Of a stretch of DNA of 64,000 nucleotides, positions 25,859 to 34,562 are shown in pieces. The position numbers were made by a program, and so were the translations under genes. The notes under the pieces were generated by a model. That model did no database searches. It was not told the origin of the DNA and was given only the letters and a program-made list of their open reading frames with translations. Numbering within the stretch: position 1 is the first letter of the stretch; every line of letters begins with the position of its first letter. The stretch comes from Streptomyces sp. DSM 15324 (GTDB taxonomy: Bacteria; Actinomycetota; Actinomycetes; Streptomycetales; Streptomycetaceae), in NCBI RefSeq assembly GCF_001514285.1, contig NZ_KQ949034.1, positions 170,540 to 234,539 of the forward strand, read 5' to 3'.

Positions 25859-26508
25859 GGGATCGGTGCGCTGGCGGCCGGCCCCGTGCAGGCCGCGGAG
25901 CAGGAGCGGCAGACCGGGCCGCAGCTGACGGCCCTCGCCGTCGAGCAGGGTGCGGTGGACGCCACCTCCGGCGACGCCACGGTCACCGTCGACTGGACCG
26001 TCACGGACGGAGACGCGGCGGCCACCGACCTGTTCGGCGCCCTCACCGTTCAGCAGGTGGGCGCCGACGGGCAGCTCGTCGGGGCGCCGCAGGACCAACG
26101 TTCTCGTTCGAGCCGCAGTGGCCCTACCAGGCGAGCGCGGTCGGCGGCACGATGGCGTCCGCGGACTACAGCTACGCCTTCCCGGTCCCGCAGTACGCGG
26201 CGGGGTCCACCGCCCGCTGGGCCGTGGTGGGGGCGACCGCGCGGGACGACCGGGGCGGCACGTTCACCGCGGGTCGGGACGCGCTGGCGCCGTACGACGC
26301 GGCGTTCACCGCCACCCATCTCGTCGACTCCACGGGACCGGCGTACGACAGTCTCGGAACCGTGCTCGACCAGCCCGAGTACCTCTACAACGCCGACGCC
26401 TCCGTCACGGCGAAGTACCGGCTGAACATCACCGACGCCGAGTCCGGCTTCTTCCGGGGGGAGCTCGTCCTCGGCGGCCCCCTCCGCATCACGGTGACCG
26501 ACGGCTGA
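25859..26508 (+). pseudogene. Secreted-protein gene broken by frameshift and loss of start
   Basis: The frame from 25859 begins inside a signal peptide (GIGALAAGPVQAAEQ) with no start codon, then encodes a beta-rich region (DATSGDATVTVDWTVTDGDAA). Near 26098 the coding frame shifts: the continuation is TFSFEPQWPYQASAVGG...LRITVTDG, ending at 26508. Both halves read as one exported protein of unknown function. One indel at about 26095-26100 and the missing start make it a pseudogene. Confidence 0.65.
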
Positions 26509-26567
26509 GAGGGGGACCCGTTCCCGCTTCTCGCTGGCGCGGGCTCACGCGGAAGACGGCGGCCGGT

Positions 26568-27683
26568 TCACCAGGAGCCGACTCCGGCCCTCCCCGGCAC
26601 CCCGGAGGCCGGGTGCGTCCCGGCCGGGCCGGGCGGGGCCGGGCGCAGCCGGATCCGGGCGAGGAGGCCGGTGCCGGGGGCGGGGTGGAGGGTGATCGTG
26701 CCGCCGGAGGCGTCGACGAGGTGGCGGACGATGGGCAGACCGAGGCCGGTGCCGTCGTGGTGGGTGTCGGAGGCCCGCCAGAAACGGTCGAAGGCACGGG
26801 CGCGGTCCGCGTCGTTCATGCCCGGTCCCTGGTCCACGACGTGGAGTTCGGTGCCGGGGGACCGGTGCAGCGTGAGGGTGCTGCCGGCCGGGGAGACGCG
26901 CAGGGCGTTGGCCACCAGGTTGTCGATGATCTGCTCCAGCGCCCCCGGTATCGCCCATACCCCGCCGACGGGCGGACCGGTGACGTCGAGGGTGACGTAC
27001 TGCTCGGCGGCCAGGGGTTCCCACATCGCGACGCGGTCGGTGAGGACGGTGTCGAGGTCGACGGGTTCGGGGGTGGTGGCGGTGTTCTCCAGGCGGGCGA
27101 GGGCCAGCAGCCCCTGGACCATGCGGCCCAGGCGTTCGACCTCGCCGACCGCCTCGTCCAGGCTGGGGTGGGCGCGGGGGTCGAGGAGGGGCTCGAAGTT
27201 CTCCAGGCGCAGCCGCAGCGAGGTCAGTGGGGTCTTCAGCTGGTGGGAGGCCTCGGAGGCGAAGGCCTGCTGGGCCCTCAGCAGGTGCTGGAGGCGGGCC
27301 GCGGTGTGGGTGAAGGAGGCGGCGAGGCGGCGCAGTTCGGGCGGTCCGGTGGCGGCGTCGGGCGGGTCGGCCAGATGTCCGTCGGCGAGCTGGGCGGTGG
27401 CCGCCTCCAGGGTGCGCAGCGGGCGGGTGATCCAGCGGGCCAGGCTGAAGGCGACCAGCGCGACCGCGGCGAGGACGCAGGCCCCGCCCAGGGCGAGGGC
27501 GCCCCAGACGCGGTGGACGCGGGCGTCGACCTCGGACAGCGGGTACATCAGCCGCAGGGCGCCCCGGACGGTGGTGCCCGAAGCGCCGGGCAGGGTGGCG
27601 GACAGGACGTCGGCGCCGTCGCCGTCGGTCGTGGTGGTGACGGTGGCCCGGTGGGCCGTCCTCGGAGTACTCGGTCCTCGGCA
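26568..27683 (-). pseudogene. Histidine kinase missing its N-terminus and partner regulator
   Basis: The readable part has a membrane helix (ALALGGACVLAAVALVAF), HAMP-like linker, phospho-acceptor helix ASHQLKTPLTSLRLRL, N box (IIDNLVANALRVSP), G1 box (DQGPGMND) and G2 box (GTGLGLPIVRHL). The frame is open upstream to 27683, where a TGA stop precedes it; the first membrane helix and most of the sensor domain are missing and no response regulator is adjacent. The longest ATG start (27548) begins just before the second helix. It resembles the intact kinase at 47.4 kb. Confidence 0.7.
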
Positions 27684-27791
27684 TCACTGGCGATTCGCTC
27701 GGCACTCACCCTAGGAAGACCACCTCCAGAGACAGCCCAGCAGACGGAGAGCGGCAGTCCAGCAGACCGCCAAGATTTCGCGGCGCCGCGC

Positions 27792-28922
27792 TCAGCGGGC
27801 GGCCGCGTCCGGCTCGTCCGCCGCCGAGGGGTGGATGTACCTGCCGCGCTGGAACGGGGTGAACCACGCGTCGAAGGGGACGGGGGCGACAGCGAGCGGG
27901 CCGTCGGCGGCGCCCTCTTCACCGGGCTCGTGCCGTCCGTCGTCGTAGCCGTCGTAGAGGTACTCGTGGCCCATGTCCTCGTAGAGGTGGTCGGTGAGCG
28001 CGTCGAGGGCGGCCGCCACGTCGTCGTCGAGCAGGTCGTGCAGCTCCAGGATCGTGGTCGTCTGGCTCAGCAGCAGGCGCAGGGCGAGTTCCTCGGCGAC
28101 GCAGCCGAGGCGCTGGAAGCTGCCGTCGGTGAAGCGGGTGGTCAGGGCGATGACGGTGACCAGGAAACGGCGGGCGAACGGGGCGTCGTACTGGAGGGCG
28201 TAGCGGTCGGGGAGTCGTTCGAGGTGCCAGAGGGGGCCCTCGCACTCCGCGACGGTGGCGTCCTCCTGGGTCAGGACCTGGACGTCCTCGAAGAGTTCGT
28301 CCACCAGGACGTCGGTGGCGTGGACGAGGGCGCCGGCGGCGAGCCTGGCGCTCTCCGGCGGGACGGCGAGCCCCTCCTCGCCGTCCAGGACGCCGAACCC
28401 GGCCGGGGGCAGGGAGCGCAGTTCGTCGGCCAGCTCCAGCATCCGGCGGCGCATGGCCGCGGATCTGCGGGCGGCGTCGGGGACCGCGCCGGTGGCGTGG
28501 TCCGCCGCGGCCTCGGCGTGGCGGGCCTTGCGGGCGACGGGGTCGGCGGGCGGTGCGTCGGGGCCGTCGGCGGCTTCGAGGCTGGCCAGGGCGAGATCCT
28601 GGTGGAGTTCGACCTCGCAGCGCTCGATCTCCCAGTCGGCCAGCAGCTCGGTGCGCTCCAGGAGTTCGTCGACGAGCACCCGTACCGAGTCCTCGGCGAA
28701 CTCGAGCGCCGGGGCGTCCACGACGACCTTCAGCAGGGCCCCGCCGGGGTGGACGGCCACGATGGTGTCGAGGACGTCCACCTCCAGTCCGTCGGGCCCT
28801 TCGACGGCCCGTACGGAGTCGAATCCGTCCTCGATGAGCGACACCGCTCCGGCGCGCTGCAGCGGGTCCATCTCCGGAGTGCCCTCCGGGATGCAGGTCT
28901 CCACGGTCACTACGTACGTCAC
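27792..28922 (-). CDS. Conserved hypothetical protein, 376 residues
   Basis: An acidic soluble protein with no family I recognise. It begins [14 protein letters not shown] if the GTG at 28922 is used; an ATG 48 bp upstream is possible but weakly placed. The N-terminal 110 residues are alpha/beta ([34 protein letters not shown]), then an Ala/Asp-rich linker (about 125-165) and a helical C-terminal half ([32 protein letters not shown]). Codon bias is coding-like. It is divergent from the sugar transporter genes. Confidence 0.75.
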   Translation of the reverse strand: MTYVVTVETCIPEGTPEMDPLQRAGAVSLIEDGFDSVRAVEGPDGLEVDVLDTIVAVHPGGALLKVVVDAPALEFAEDSVRVLVDELLERTELLADWEIERCEVELHQDLALASLEAADGPDAPPADPVARKARHAEAAADHATGAVPDAARRSAAMRRRMLELADELRSLPPAGFGVLDGEEGLAVPPESARLAAGALVHATDVLVDELFEDVQVLTQEDATVAECEGPLWHLERLPDRYALQYDAPFARRFLVTVIALTTRFTDGSFQRLGCVAEELALRLLLSQTTTILELHDLLDDDVAAALDALTDHLYEDMGHEYLYDGYDDGRHEPGEEGAADGPLAVAPVPFDAWFTPFQRGRYIHPSAADEPDAAAR

Positions 28923-29033
28923 GCGTCCGAGCCTTACAGCAGGAATGCCCTCGCGCGAGAGTGCGAACACATCCGCGCCGTGAATTCGATCTGTCCGCGG
29001 GCCGCTGGGGGGCCTCCGGGTCCGCCCGCGCCG

Positions 29034-29064
29034 TTGAACGCGAAACCGGCGGCTTGGCTACGCT
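29034..29064 (+). promoter_or_regulatory. Putative promoter for leader ORF and sugar-binding protein
   Basis: TTGAAC (29034-29039) and TACGCT (29059-29064) are separated by 19 bases and resemble -35/-10 elements of the main sigma factor. The predicted start of transcription falls on or next to the ATG at 29072, so the first ORF would be leaderless. Confidence 0.45.
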
Positions 29065-29071
29065 GGTCAAC

Positions 29072-29152
29072 ATGCACCCATTAAGGGCAATTCCCAGGAA
29101 CTCGGGCACCGCTCGTGCGAGCGGCGCCCGAGGAAGCCGGGGTGGCGGCTGA
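29072..29152 (+). CDS. 26-residue leader ORF with a TTA codon
   Basis: The short ORF MHPLRAIPRNSGTARASGA(...) has TTA as codon 4, the only in-frame TTA I noticed in genes of this window. Its TGA overlaps the ATG of the sugar-binding protein gene (TGATG). A hairpin with 11-base arms and one mismatch (29104-29114 with 29119-29129, loop GTGC) is inside it. The architecture looks like a leader peptide that controls the next gene, possibly through the bldA tRNA. The ORF may still be fortuitous. Confidence 0.4.
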   Translation: MHPLRAIPRNSGTARASGARGSRGGG

Positions 29153-30225
29153 TGGGGCGCGGCTCGCTGGCCGTCGCCGTCGCGGCCGCCCTGGCCCTCG
29201 TCGGCGCCTGCGGCTCGGGCGGCGGGAACGGCAAGGACGGCGACCCCACGATCGGCCTGCTGCTCCCGGGCGGCGGGGCCTCCCGCTTCGGACAGTTCGA
29301 CCGGCCGCTGATCGTGAAGGGGGTTGAGAAGCAGTGCCCGTCCTGCCCGGCGGTGCAGGTCGCCGCCACGCCCGACCCCGCGGTCCAGCGGCAGCAGCTC
29401 GAGGCCATGATCACCCGGGGGGTGGACGTGCTGATCGTGGCCGCCGTCGACCCCGAGCTGCTGCGGCCGTCGGTCGTGGCCGCGGAGCGGGCCGGGATCC
29501 CCGTGGTCGCCTACGACCGGCTCGCGCAGGGCCCGATCTCCGGTTACGTCACCTTCGACGGCGCCGAGGTCGGCAGGCTCCAGGGCGAGGGGCTGCTGAA
29601 GGCGATGGGCGCGAAGGCGGACGGCGGGCAGATCGTCATGATGAACGGCGCCACGACCGACCCGAACGCCGCGTGGTTCAAGCAGGGCGCCCTCTCCGTC
29701 CTCAAGGGCAAGGTGAAGGTCGGGAAGTCCTACGACACCGTCGACTGGCGCCCGGAGAACGCCTTCGTCAACATGCGGGGCGCCATCGCCGCGCTGGGCG
29801 CCGGCCACATCGACGGCGTCCTGGCCGCCAACGACAGCCTCGCCGGAGCCGTGATCTCCGCCCTGAACGCCACCGAGGTCAGGCCTCTTCCCCCGGTGAC
29901 CGGGCAGGACGCCGACCTGGTGGCGGTCCAGCGCATCGTCAAGGGCGACCAGTACATGACCGTGTACAAGCCGTACAAGTCCGCGGCCGACGCAGCCGTG
30001 CGGATGGCCGTGGCGCTGGGCCGCGGCGAGCCGCTCGGGTCCATCGCCCCCTCCACGGTGGACAACGCCACCTCGAAGAACGTCCCGGCGGTCCTGCTGC
30101 CGTCCGTGTCGGTGACCGTCGGCACCATCAAGGACACTCTGATAAAGGATGGTCTGTACACCATCGGCCAGATCTGCACCCCCGGGCTCCGGGCCGCCTG
30201 CGCCAAGGCCGGGCTCACCGGATGA
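29152..30225 (+). CDS. Sugar ABC transporter substrate-binding lipoprotein
   Basis: A 357-residue type I periplasmic-binding protein of the ribose/xylose group. The signal peptide ends in the lipobox VGAC with Cys20. Family motifs include DVLIVAAVDPELLRPSV, VVAYDRLAQG, DGVLAANDSLAGAVISAL and VTGQDADLVAVQRI; the last is close to XylF. It overlaps the permease ATG by 4 bases and is preceded by the leader ORF (TGATG). The sugar cannot be told; a xylose-like pentose is the best guess. Confidence 0.9.
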   Translation: MGRGSLAVAVAAALALVGACGSGGGNGKDGDPTIGLLLPGGGASRFGQFDRPLIVKGVEKQCPSCPAVQVAATPDPAVQRQQLEAMITRGVDVLIVAAVDPELLRPSVVAAERAGIPVVAYDRLAQGPISGYVTFDGAEVGRLQGEGLLKAMGAKADGGQIVMMNGATTDPNAAWFKQGALSVLKGKVKVGKSYDTVDWRPENAFVNMRGAIAALGAGHIDGVLAANDSLAGAVISALNATEVRPLPPVTGQDADLVAVQRIVKGDQYMTVYKPYKSAADAAVRMAVALGRGEPLGSIAPSTVDNATSKNVPAVLLPSVSVTVGTIKDTLIKDGLYTIGQICTPGLRAACAKAGLTG

Positions 30226-31535
30226 GCCCGAGGGAGGAGGTGGGCAGTGCCGGTTCGGTTCCGCCCCGAGGAGGCCTGGCCGTGACGGAGCCCACCCCGG
30301 GCGGCGACGGCGGCCCACCGGACGGCGGCGGTCGGTACGGCCGGTACGCCGCCCATCTCGCGACGTACGCCGCCTCCGTACGCCACCGGCTGCGCGCAGG
30401 CGATCTAGGACCCGTGCCCGTGCTGCTCGCCCTCGCGGTGACCTGGGTCGTCTTCCAGTCCCTGAACCACAACTTCCTCTCGCCGCGCAATCTGTCCATC
30501 CTCAGCGTGGACATCGTCGGCACCGGTCTGGTCGCCGTCGGCATCGTCTTCGTGCTGCTGATCGGCGAGATCGATCTGTCGGTGGGCTCGCTCGCGGGCC
30601 TCGCCGGGGCCCTGTTCGCGGCGCTCAACGTGAACCTCGGGATGCCGGAGTGGCTCGCCGCGCTCATCGCGCTGCTCTGTGGTGCGACGGCCGGCGGGCT
30701 CCAGGGGTTCTCCTTCGCCAGGATCGGCGTACCGGCGTTCGTCGTCACCCTCGCGGGGCTGCTGGCCTGGAACGGCATCATGCTCTACCTGCTCGGCACG
30801 GACACCTCCATCGCCTTCAGCGACGAGGGGCTGGTGGCCCAGCTGACCAGCCACTACTTCGGCGCCGCCGCCGTCGGCTACGGCCTGGCGGCGCTCGCCA
30901 CGGCCGGGTACCTCGCCTTCTGCCTGCGCGACCGCGCACGCCGGGGCGCGGCAGGGATGCCGTACCGTCCGGCGGCCGGCATCTGGATCCGTACGGCTCT
31001 GCTCGCGGCGGTGACCTTCACCTCCGTCCACGTCCTGGACCGGTTCGAGGGCCTGCCGCTGGCGCTGCTGATCTTCCTCGCGGTGGTCGTCGTCTCGGAC
31101 GTCTTCCTGCGCCGCACCCCCTACGGCCGCCAGATCATGGCGCTCGGCGGCGGGGTGGAGGCGGCGCGCCGGGCCGGGGTGGACCCGACCCGGGTGCGGA
31201 TCGCGGTGTTCACGGTGTCGGGGACCCTCGCGGCGCTCGGCGGCCTGTTCATCGCCTCGCGACTGACCTCGGCGAGCCAGGTGCCGGGCTCCGGGATGCT
31301 GCTGATCAACGCCATCGCCGCCGCCGTCATCGGGGGCACCAGCCTGTTCGGCGGGCGGGGGTCGACCTGGTCCGCGCTGCTGGGGGTGCTGATCATCCAG
31401 TCCATCGCCTCGGGCATGGCACTGCTGGGGGTCGGGTCGCCGGTCCAGTTGATGATCACCGGCGGGGTGCTGTACACAGCGGTGATGCTCGACTCCGTGA
31501 CCCGCCGCTCGGCGGAGAGCCACGGGCGGGCCTGA
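30222..31535 (+). CDS. Sugar ABC transporter permease (XylH-like)
   Basis: A membrane permease of up to 437 residues with about ten helices. The motif GEIDLSVGSLAGLAGALFAALNV and the loop GGGVEAARRAGVDPTRVRIAVF are typical of ribose/xylose permeases; the latter is the coupling region that docks the ATPase. The ATG at 30222 overlaps the binding-protein stop. A GTG at 30282 with GAGGAGG 7 bases upstream is at least as likely a start. No ATPase gene is present on either side. Confidence 0.9.
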   Translation: MSPREEVGSAGSVPPRGGLAVTEPTPGGDGGPPDGGGRYGRYAAHLATYAASVRHRLRAGDLGPVPVLLALAVTWVVFQSLNHNFLSPRNLSILSVDIVGTGLVAVGIVFVLLIGEIDLSVGSLAGLAGALFAALNVNLGMPEWLAALIALLCGATAGGLQGFSFARIGVPAFVVTLAGLLAWNGIMLYLLGTDTSIAFSDEGLVAQLTSHYFGAAAVGYGLAALATAGYLAFCLRDRARRGAAGMPYRPAAGIWIRTALLAAVTFTSVHVLDRFEGLPLALLIFLAVVVVSDVFLRRTPYGRQIMALGGGVEAARRAGVDPTRVRIAVFTVSGTLAALGGLFIASRLTSASQVPGSGMLLINAIAAAVIGGTSLFGGRGSTWSALLGVLIIQSIASGMALLGVGSPVQLMITGGVLYTAVMLDSVTRRSAESHGRA

Positions 31536-31632
31536 GGCCCGTCACCGAGGCGCCGGGGCGGCGATTTTCGGTCGATCCCCGCCGGACGGGTGACGACCAC
31601 CGCCCCGAGTGCCGCCTCCCGACCTATGCTTC

Positions 31633-31650
31633 TTCTACGTTGCTGTAGAA
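31633..31650. promoter_or_regulatory. TTCTAC-N6-GTAGAA dyad upstream of spo0M
   Basis: A perfect 6-bp inverted repeat with a 6-base spacer lies 26 bp before the ATG of the Spo0M-like gene, in a locally AT-rich patch. It suits an operator or promoter overlap. Confidence 0.4.
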
Positions 31651-31675
31651 ATCACGTGAAGGAGCGGACGCCACG

Positions 31676-32692
31676 ATGGTGTTCAAACGACTGCTCGGCT
31701 CGCTCGGCGTGGGTGGCCCCACGGTCGACACGGTCCTCGACCCCACGCCGGTCCGGCCCGGCGGGACGCTCACCGGGCAGGTCCACCTCCAGGGCGGCAA
31801 CGCCGACCACGACATCGAGCACATCACCCTGGAGCTGGTGGCCCGGGTCGAGGCCGAGCACGGGGACGGCGAGAGCGAGGGGACCGTCGTCTTCGAGCGG
31901 GTCACGGTCGGCGGCGGCTTCCGGCTCGGCGAGGGCGAGCGGCGCAGTGTGCCGTTCGGGGTGACCCTGCCGTGGGAGACGCCCATCACCGAGCTGTACG
32001 GGCAGGCGCTCGGCATCGTCCTCGGGGTGCGCACCGAGCTGTCGGTGGCCGGCGCCAGGGACAAGGGTGACCTCGACCAGCTCACCGTCGCCCCCCTGGC
32101 CGCCCAGGAGCACATCCTGGAGGCGCTCGGCCAGCTCGGCTTCGGCTTCAGGTCGGCGGACCTGGAGTACGGCCGGATCGGCGGCACCGGCCAGCAGCTC
32201 CCCTTCTACCAGGAGATCGAGCTGACCCCGGCCCCGCAGTACGCCCACCAGATCAACGAGGTGGAGCTGACCTTCCTCGCGCACCCCGGCGGCCTGGAGA
32301 TCGTCCTGGAGGCCGACAAGCGGGGCGGGTTCCTCTCCGAGGGACAGGACGCGCTCACCCGGTTCACCGTCGGACATCACGACCTGCGGGACTGGAACAC
32401 CGAAGTCGACGGCTGGATCCGCACGCTGGCCGAGCACCGGGCGTCGTACGCCTCGTACGGCTCTACGTACGCCCCCTCCCACGACCCGCACCCCTACGAC
32501 GGGCACGGGCACGACGGGCACGGGCACGGGCACGGGCACGGCGAAGGACACCGCTCCTCCGGCCCCGGCATCGGGACCGCCGTCGCGGCGGGCGCGGCGG
32601 GGCTCGCCGTCGGTGTGGTCGGCGGCATGGTGGCGGCGGAGGTCATCGACGAGGTCGGGGACTTCTTCGAGGGCGACGAGGAAGAAGACTGA
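31676..32692 (+). CDS. Spo0M-like sporulation protein
   Basis: A 338-residue arrestin-fold protein of the SpoOM family. The N-terminal 245 residues match the family start (MVFKRLLGSLGVGGPTVDTV) and beta-sandwich (GGTLTGQVHLQGG). The tail has an HGHDGHGHGHGHGEGH His/Gly repeat (residues about 279-295) that could bind metal, then a hydrophobic Gly/Ala segment (GIGTAVAAGAAGLAVGVVGG) and an acidic end. Spo0M influences sporulation and cytoskeletal functions in Bacillus. Confidence 0.88.
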   Translation: MVFKRLLGSLGVGGPTVDTVLDPTPVRPGGTLTGQVHLQGGNADHDIEHITLELVARVEAEHGDGESEGTVVFERVTVGGGFRLGEGERRSVPFGVTLPWETPITELYGQALGIVLGVRTELSVAGARDKGDLDQLTVAPLAAQEHILEALGQLGFGFRSADLEYGRIGGTGQQLPFYQEIELTPAPQYAHQINEVELTFLAHPGGLEIVLEADKRGGFLSEGQDALTRFTVGHHDLRDWNTEVDGWIRTLAEHRASYASYGSTYAPSHDPHPYDGHGHDGHGHGHGHGEGHRSSGPGIGTAVAAGAAGLAVGVVGGMVAAEVIDEVGDFFEGDEEED

Positions 32693-32700
32693 TCATCGAG

Positions 32701-32837
32701 GGACCGGGCCGAGGGACCGGGCCGAGGGACCGGGCCGAGGGCCGACGGCTGAGGACCGACGGCTGAGGACCGACGGCTGAGGACCGACGGCTGAGGACCG
32801 ACGGCTGAGGACCGACGGCTGAGGACCGAAGGCAGAG
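32701..32837 (+). repeat. Tandem repeats downstream of spo0M (13- and 14-bp units)
   Basis: Three copies of GGACCGGGCCGAG (13 bp, 32701-32739) are followed by seven 14-bp units (32740-32837), five of them exactly GACCGACGGCTGAG. The array fills the space between spo0M and the convergent gene. Confidence 0.85.
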
Positions 32838-32866
32838 GACCGGGACTGATCCCCGCAGGCACTCCC

Positions 32867-33268
32867 CTACAGGGACTCGCGGTGGGCGAGTGCCGTCTCC
32901 AGCCGGTCGTTGCAGCGGGCGGGGGAGGCGGCAGGGGAGGCGCCGGGGGTGTCCGGCCGCTCCTGGTGGGCCCGCAGGGCGGCGCTCATCAGGGTCATCA
33001 GCAGGTTCACGTCGGACTCGCACTCCAGCCGGACGGTCACCCAGTGCGAGCCGGGGACCAGCCGGATCGCGGTGGAGCGCCGCAGGTCCGGCTCGTAGCG
33101 GCGGATCGCCCGGACCGTGAGGTACAGGTCCACACTGCGCTCGGTGTGGAAGTGGGCGATCTCGCCGCCGGCCGAGCCGAGTGCCCGGCCGGTGCCGCAA
33201 CTGGACCGGACCTCCGTGAGGTCCGGCCAACTCGCCAGCTGTGCCAGGGCGTGCCAGGCCGTCGTCAT
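32867..33268 (-). CDS. Luciferase-domain family protein (DUF5519-like)
   Basis: A 133-residue protein of the small 'luciferase family' group. Recognisable parts are WPDLTEVRSSCGTGRALG, EIAHFHTERSVDLYLT and the SHWVTVRLECESDVNLLMTLMSAALRAH stretch. Despite the name these proteins have no shown light-emitting activity. The last 30 residues are Ala/Pro-rich. It is a single gene, convergent with spo0M across the repeat array. Confidence 0.72.
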   Translation of the reverse strand: MTTAWHALAQLASWPDLTEVRSSCGTGRALGSAGGEIAHFHTERSVDLYLTVRAIRRYEPDLRRSTAIRLVPGSHWVTVRLECESDVNLLMTLMSAALRAHQERPDTPGASPAASPARCNDRLETALAHRESL

Positions 33269-33458
33269 ACGGCCATCATGGGGCGCTCACCGCCCGGACA
33301 CCAGGGTTTGAGTGAGACGTAACCGCGACGTAGCGTCCCGGCCCGGCTCGGTGGCGGGGCTCACCGCCGTGGGGCGGGACGTCCGCTGAACGGCCGGAGA
33401 GCGGCTCTCGTACTCCTGGGCGACCGATCCGCTTCCCCCAGTCGCGTACGGAGTCCCG

Positions 33459-33911
33459 ATGCGCCGTCCCGTCCGTCGTCTTCTCGGAGTTCCGGTGTGC
33501 GCGCTCACCGCGGCGCTGCTGCTCGCCGGGTGCGGCGGCGGCTCGGGGGACGGGGGCGAGGAGCGCACGGCCGCGTCGAAGAGCGCCGCGCCGACCGCCC
33601 GCCCCATGACCCTGGAGGCGATGGGCAAGGCCGTCGGCTGTACGACCGCGCCCCAGGAGGCGGGCAAGACGCTCGACTTCCGGCAGGGCGTGTGCAAGTC
33701 GGCACACGCCCAGTTCGTGCTGCTGACCTTCGACACGGCCGAGGGCCAGCGCGACTGGCTCGACACGGCGATGATCTACGGCGGGGTCTACCTCGTGGGT
33801 GACCGCTGGGTCCTGTCGGCCGATCCGCGCTCGGAGATGGAGAAGCTGCGCGGGGAACTCGGCGGCAAGATCGAGGAGTCGCCGTACGGCGCGAGCCCCG
33901 CCGCCTCCTGA
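33459..33911 (+). CDS. Small putative lipoprotein
   Basis: A 150-residue exported lipoprotein: a basic N-terminus, hydrophobic stretch and lipobox LLAGC with Cys25. A flexible Gly/Ser/Thr linker (26-48) precedes a small domain with two cysteines (AVGCTTAP, GVCKSAH) that may form a disulfide. No family is recognised. It stands alone with 190 bp upstream in which I see no gene. Confidence 0.8.
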   Translation: MRRPVRRLLGVPVCALTAALLLAGCGGGSGDGGEERTAASKSAAPTARPMTLEAMGKAVGCTTAPQEAGKTLDFRQGVCKSAHAQFVLLTFDTAEGQRDWLDTAMIYGGVYLVGDRWVLSADPRSEMEKLRGELGGKIEESPYGASPAAS

Positions 33912-34061
33912 CGCGCCCGGCCGGTCAACTCGGTCATCGGCGTCCCCCGAGACGCCCGAATGAATCAGTTTGAGTGAATAACTGGCAAATGCCGTAGGCC
34001 GGTTGCGCCCGCCCCTACTGTCCATGCAGTCGCCGCCATCACCGAACAGAGGAGGCCGGCT

Positions 34062-34562
34062 GTGGTGCAAGTACGGGTCAACGAAGGTGTGCTGTGGGTG
34101 GAGGGAGAGGCCTACCCCCTGCGCAACATCTCCCATGTCGGCCAACGGGTGCTGGAGGTCGACCGGCGCGCGGCCTGGAAGCGGTTCATCCAGCGCTCCC
34201 TCATCTGCTTCTTCGTCGGCGGACTCATCGGAGCCGGCGCGGGCGCCTACGGCCTGATCATCTGGCTCGCCGTGCAGGCCCTCCTGATCTGGCAGCTCGT
34301 CAAGCTCCTCAACAAGCCGACCCTGTACGGCCTCGTCCTCAACACGTCCGGCACCCAGCGCGACGCCGTGTGGTCCACGGACCGCAGCGAGATCACCTAC
34401 CTGGTCGGCGAGATCACCAAGGCGATCGGCCACCCGGACATCGCCCAGATCACCTACAACGTGCAGCACGCCGTGCACGGCGACATCATCAACCAGTACG
34501 GCGACAACAACGTCGGCAAGAACCAGCACAGCGGTTCCGGGAACATCGTGGGGTCGCGATGA
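34062..34562 (+). CDS. DUF6232 family membrane protein with QYG/HSGSG motif tail
   Basis: A 166-residue protein. Residues 1-45 are a small beta domain (VQVRVNEGVLWVEGEAYPLRNISHVG), two helices cross the membrane (about 47-63 and 65-83), then a second alpha/beta part (TLYGLVLNTSGTQRDAVWS). It ends in the motif GDIINQYGDNNVGKNQHSGS (about 139-158). The same motif starts the next gene, which overlaps it (ATGA). GTG at 34062 or 34065 follows GAGGAGG. Role unknown; the pair looks like a signalling or effector unit. Confidence 0.8.
   Translation: MVQVRVNEGVLWVEGEAYPLRNISHVGQRVLEVDRRAAWKRFIQRSLICFFVGGLIGAGAGAYGLIIWLAVQALLIWQLVKLLNKPTLYGLVLNTSGTQRDAVWSTDRSEITYLVGEITKAIGHPDIAQITYNVQHAVHGDIINQYGDNNVGKNQHSGSGNIVGSR

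Noticed and set aside
19376-27791. Integrated plasmid or prophage
   Set aside because: No integrase, excisionase, replication or phage structural gene was seen, and no repeat of the tRNA 3' end; kept only as a possible old island.
25950-29084. 1,044-residue plus-strand open frame
   Set aside because: It runs antisense to a kinase remnant and a conserved gene, is Gly/Arg/Val-rich without any domain, and owes its length to codon bias.
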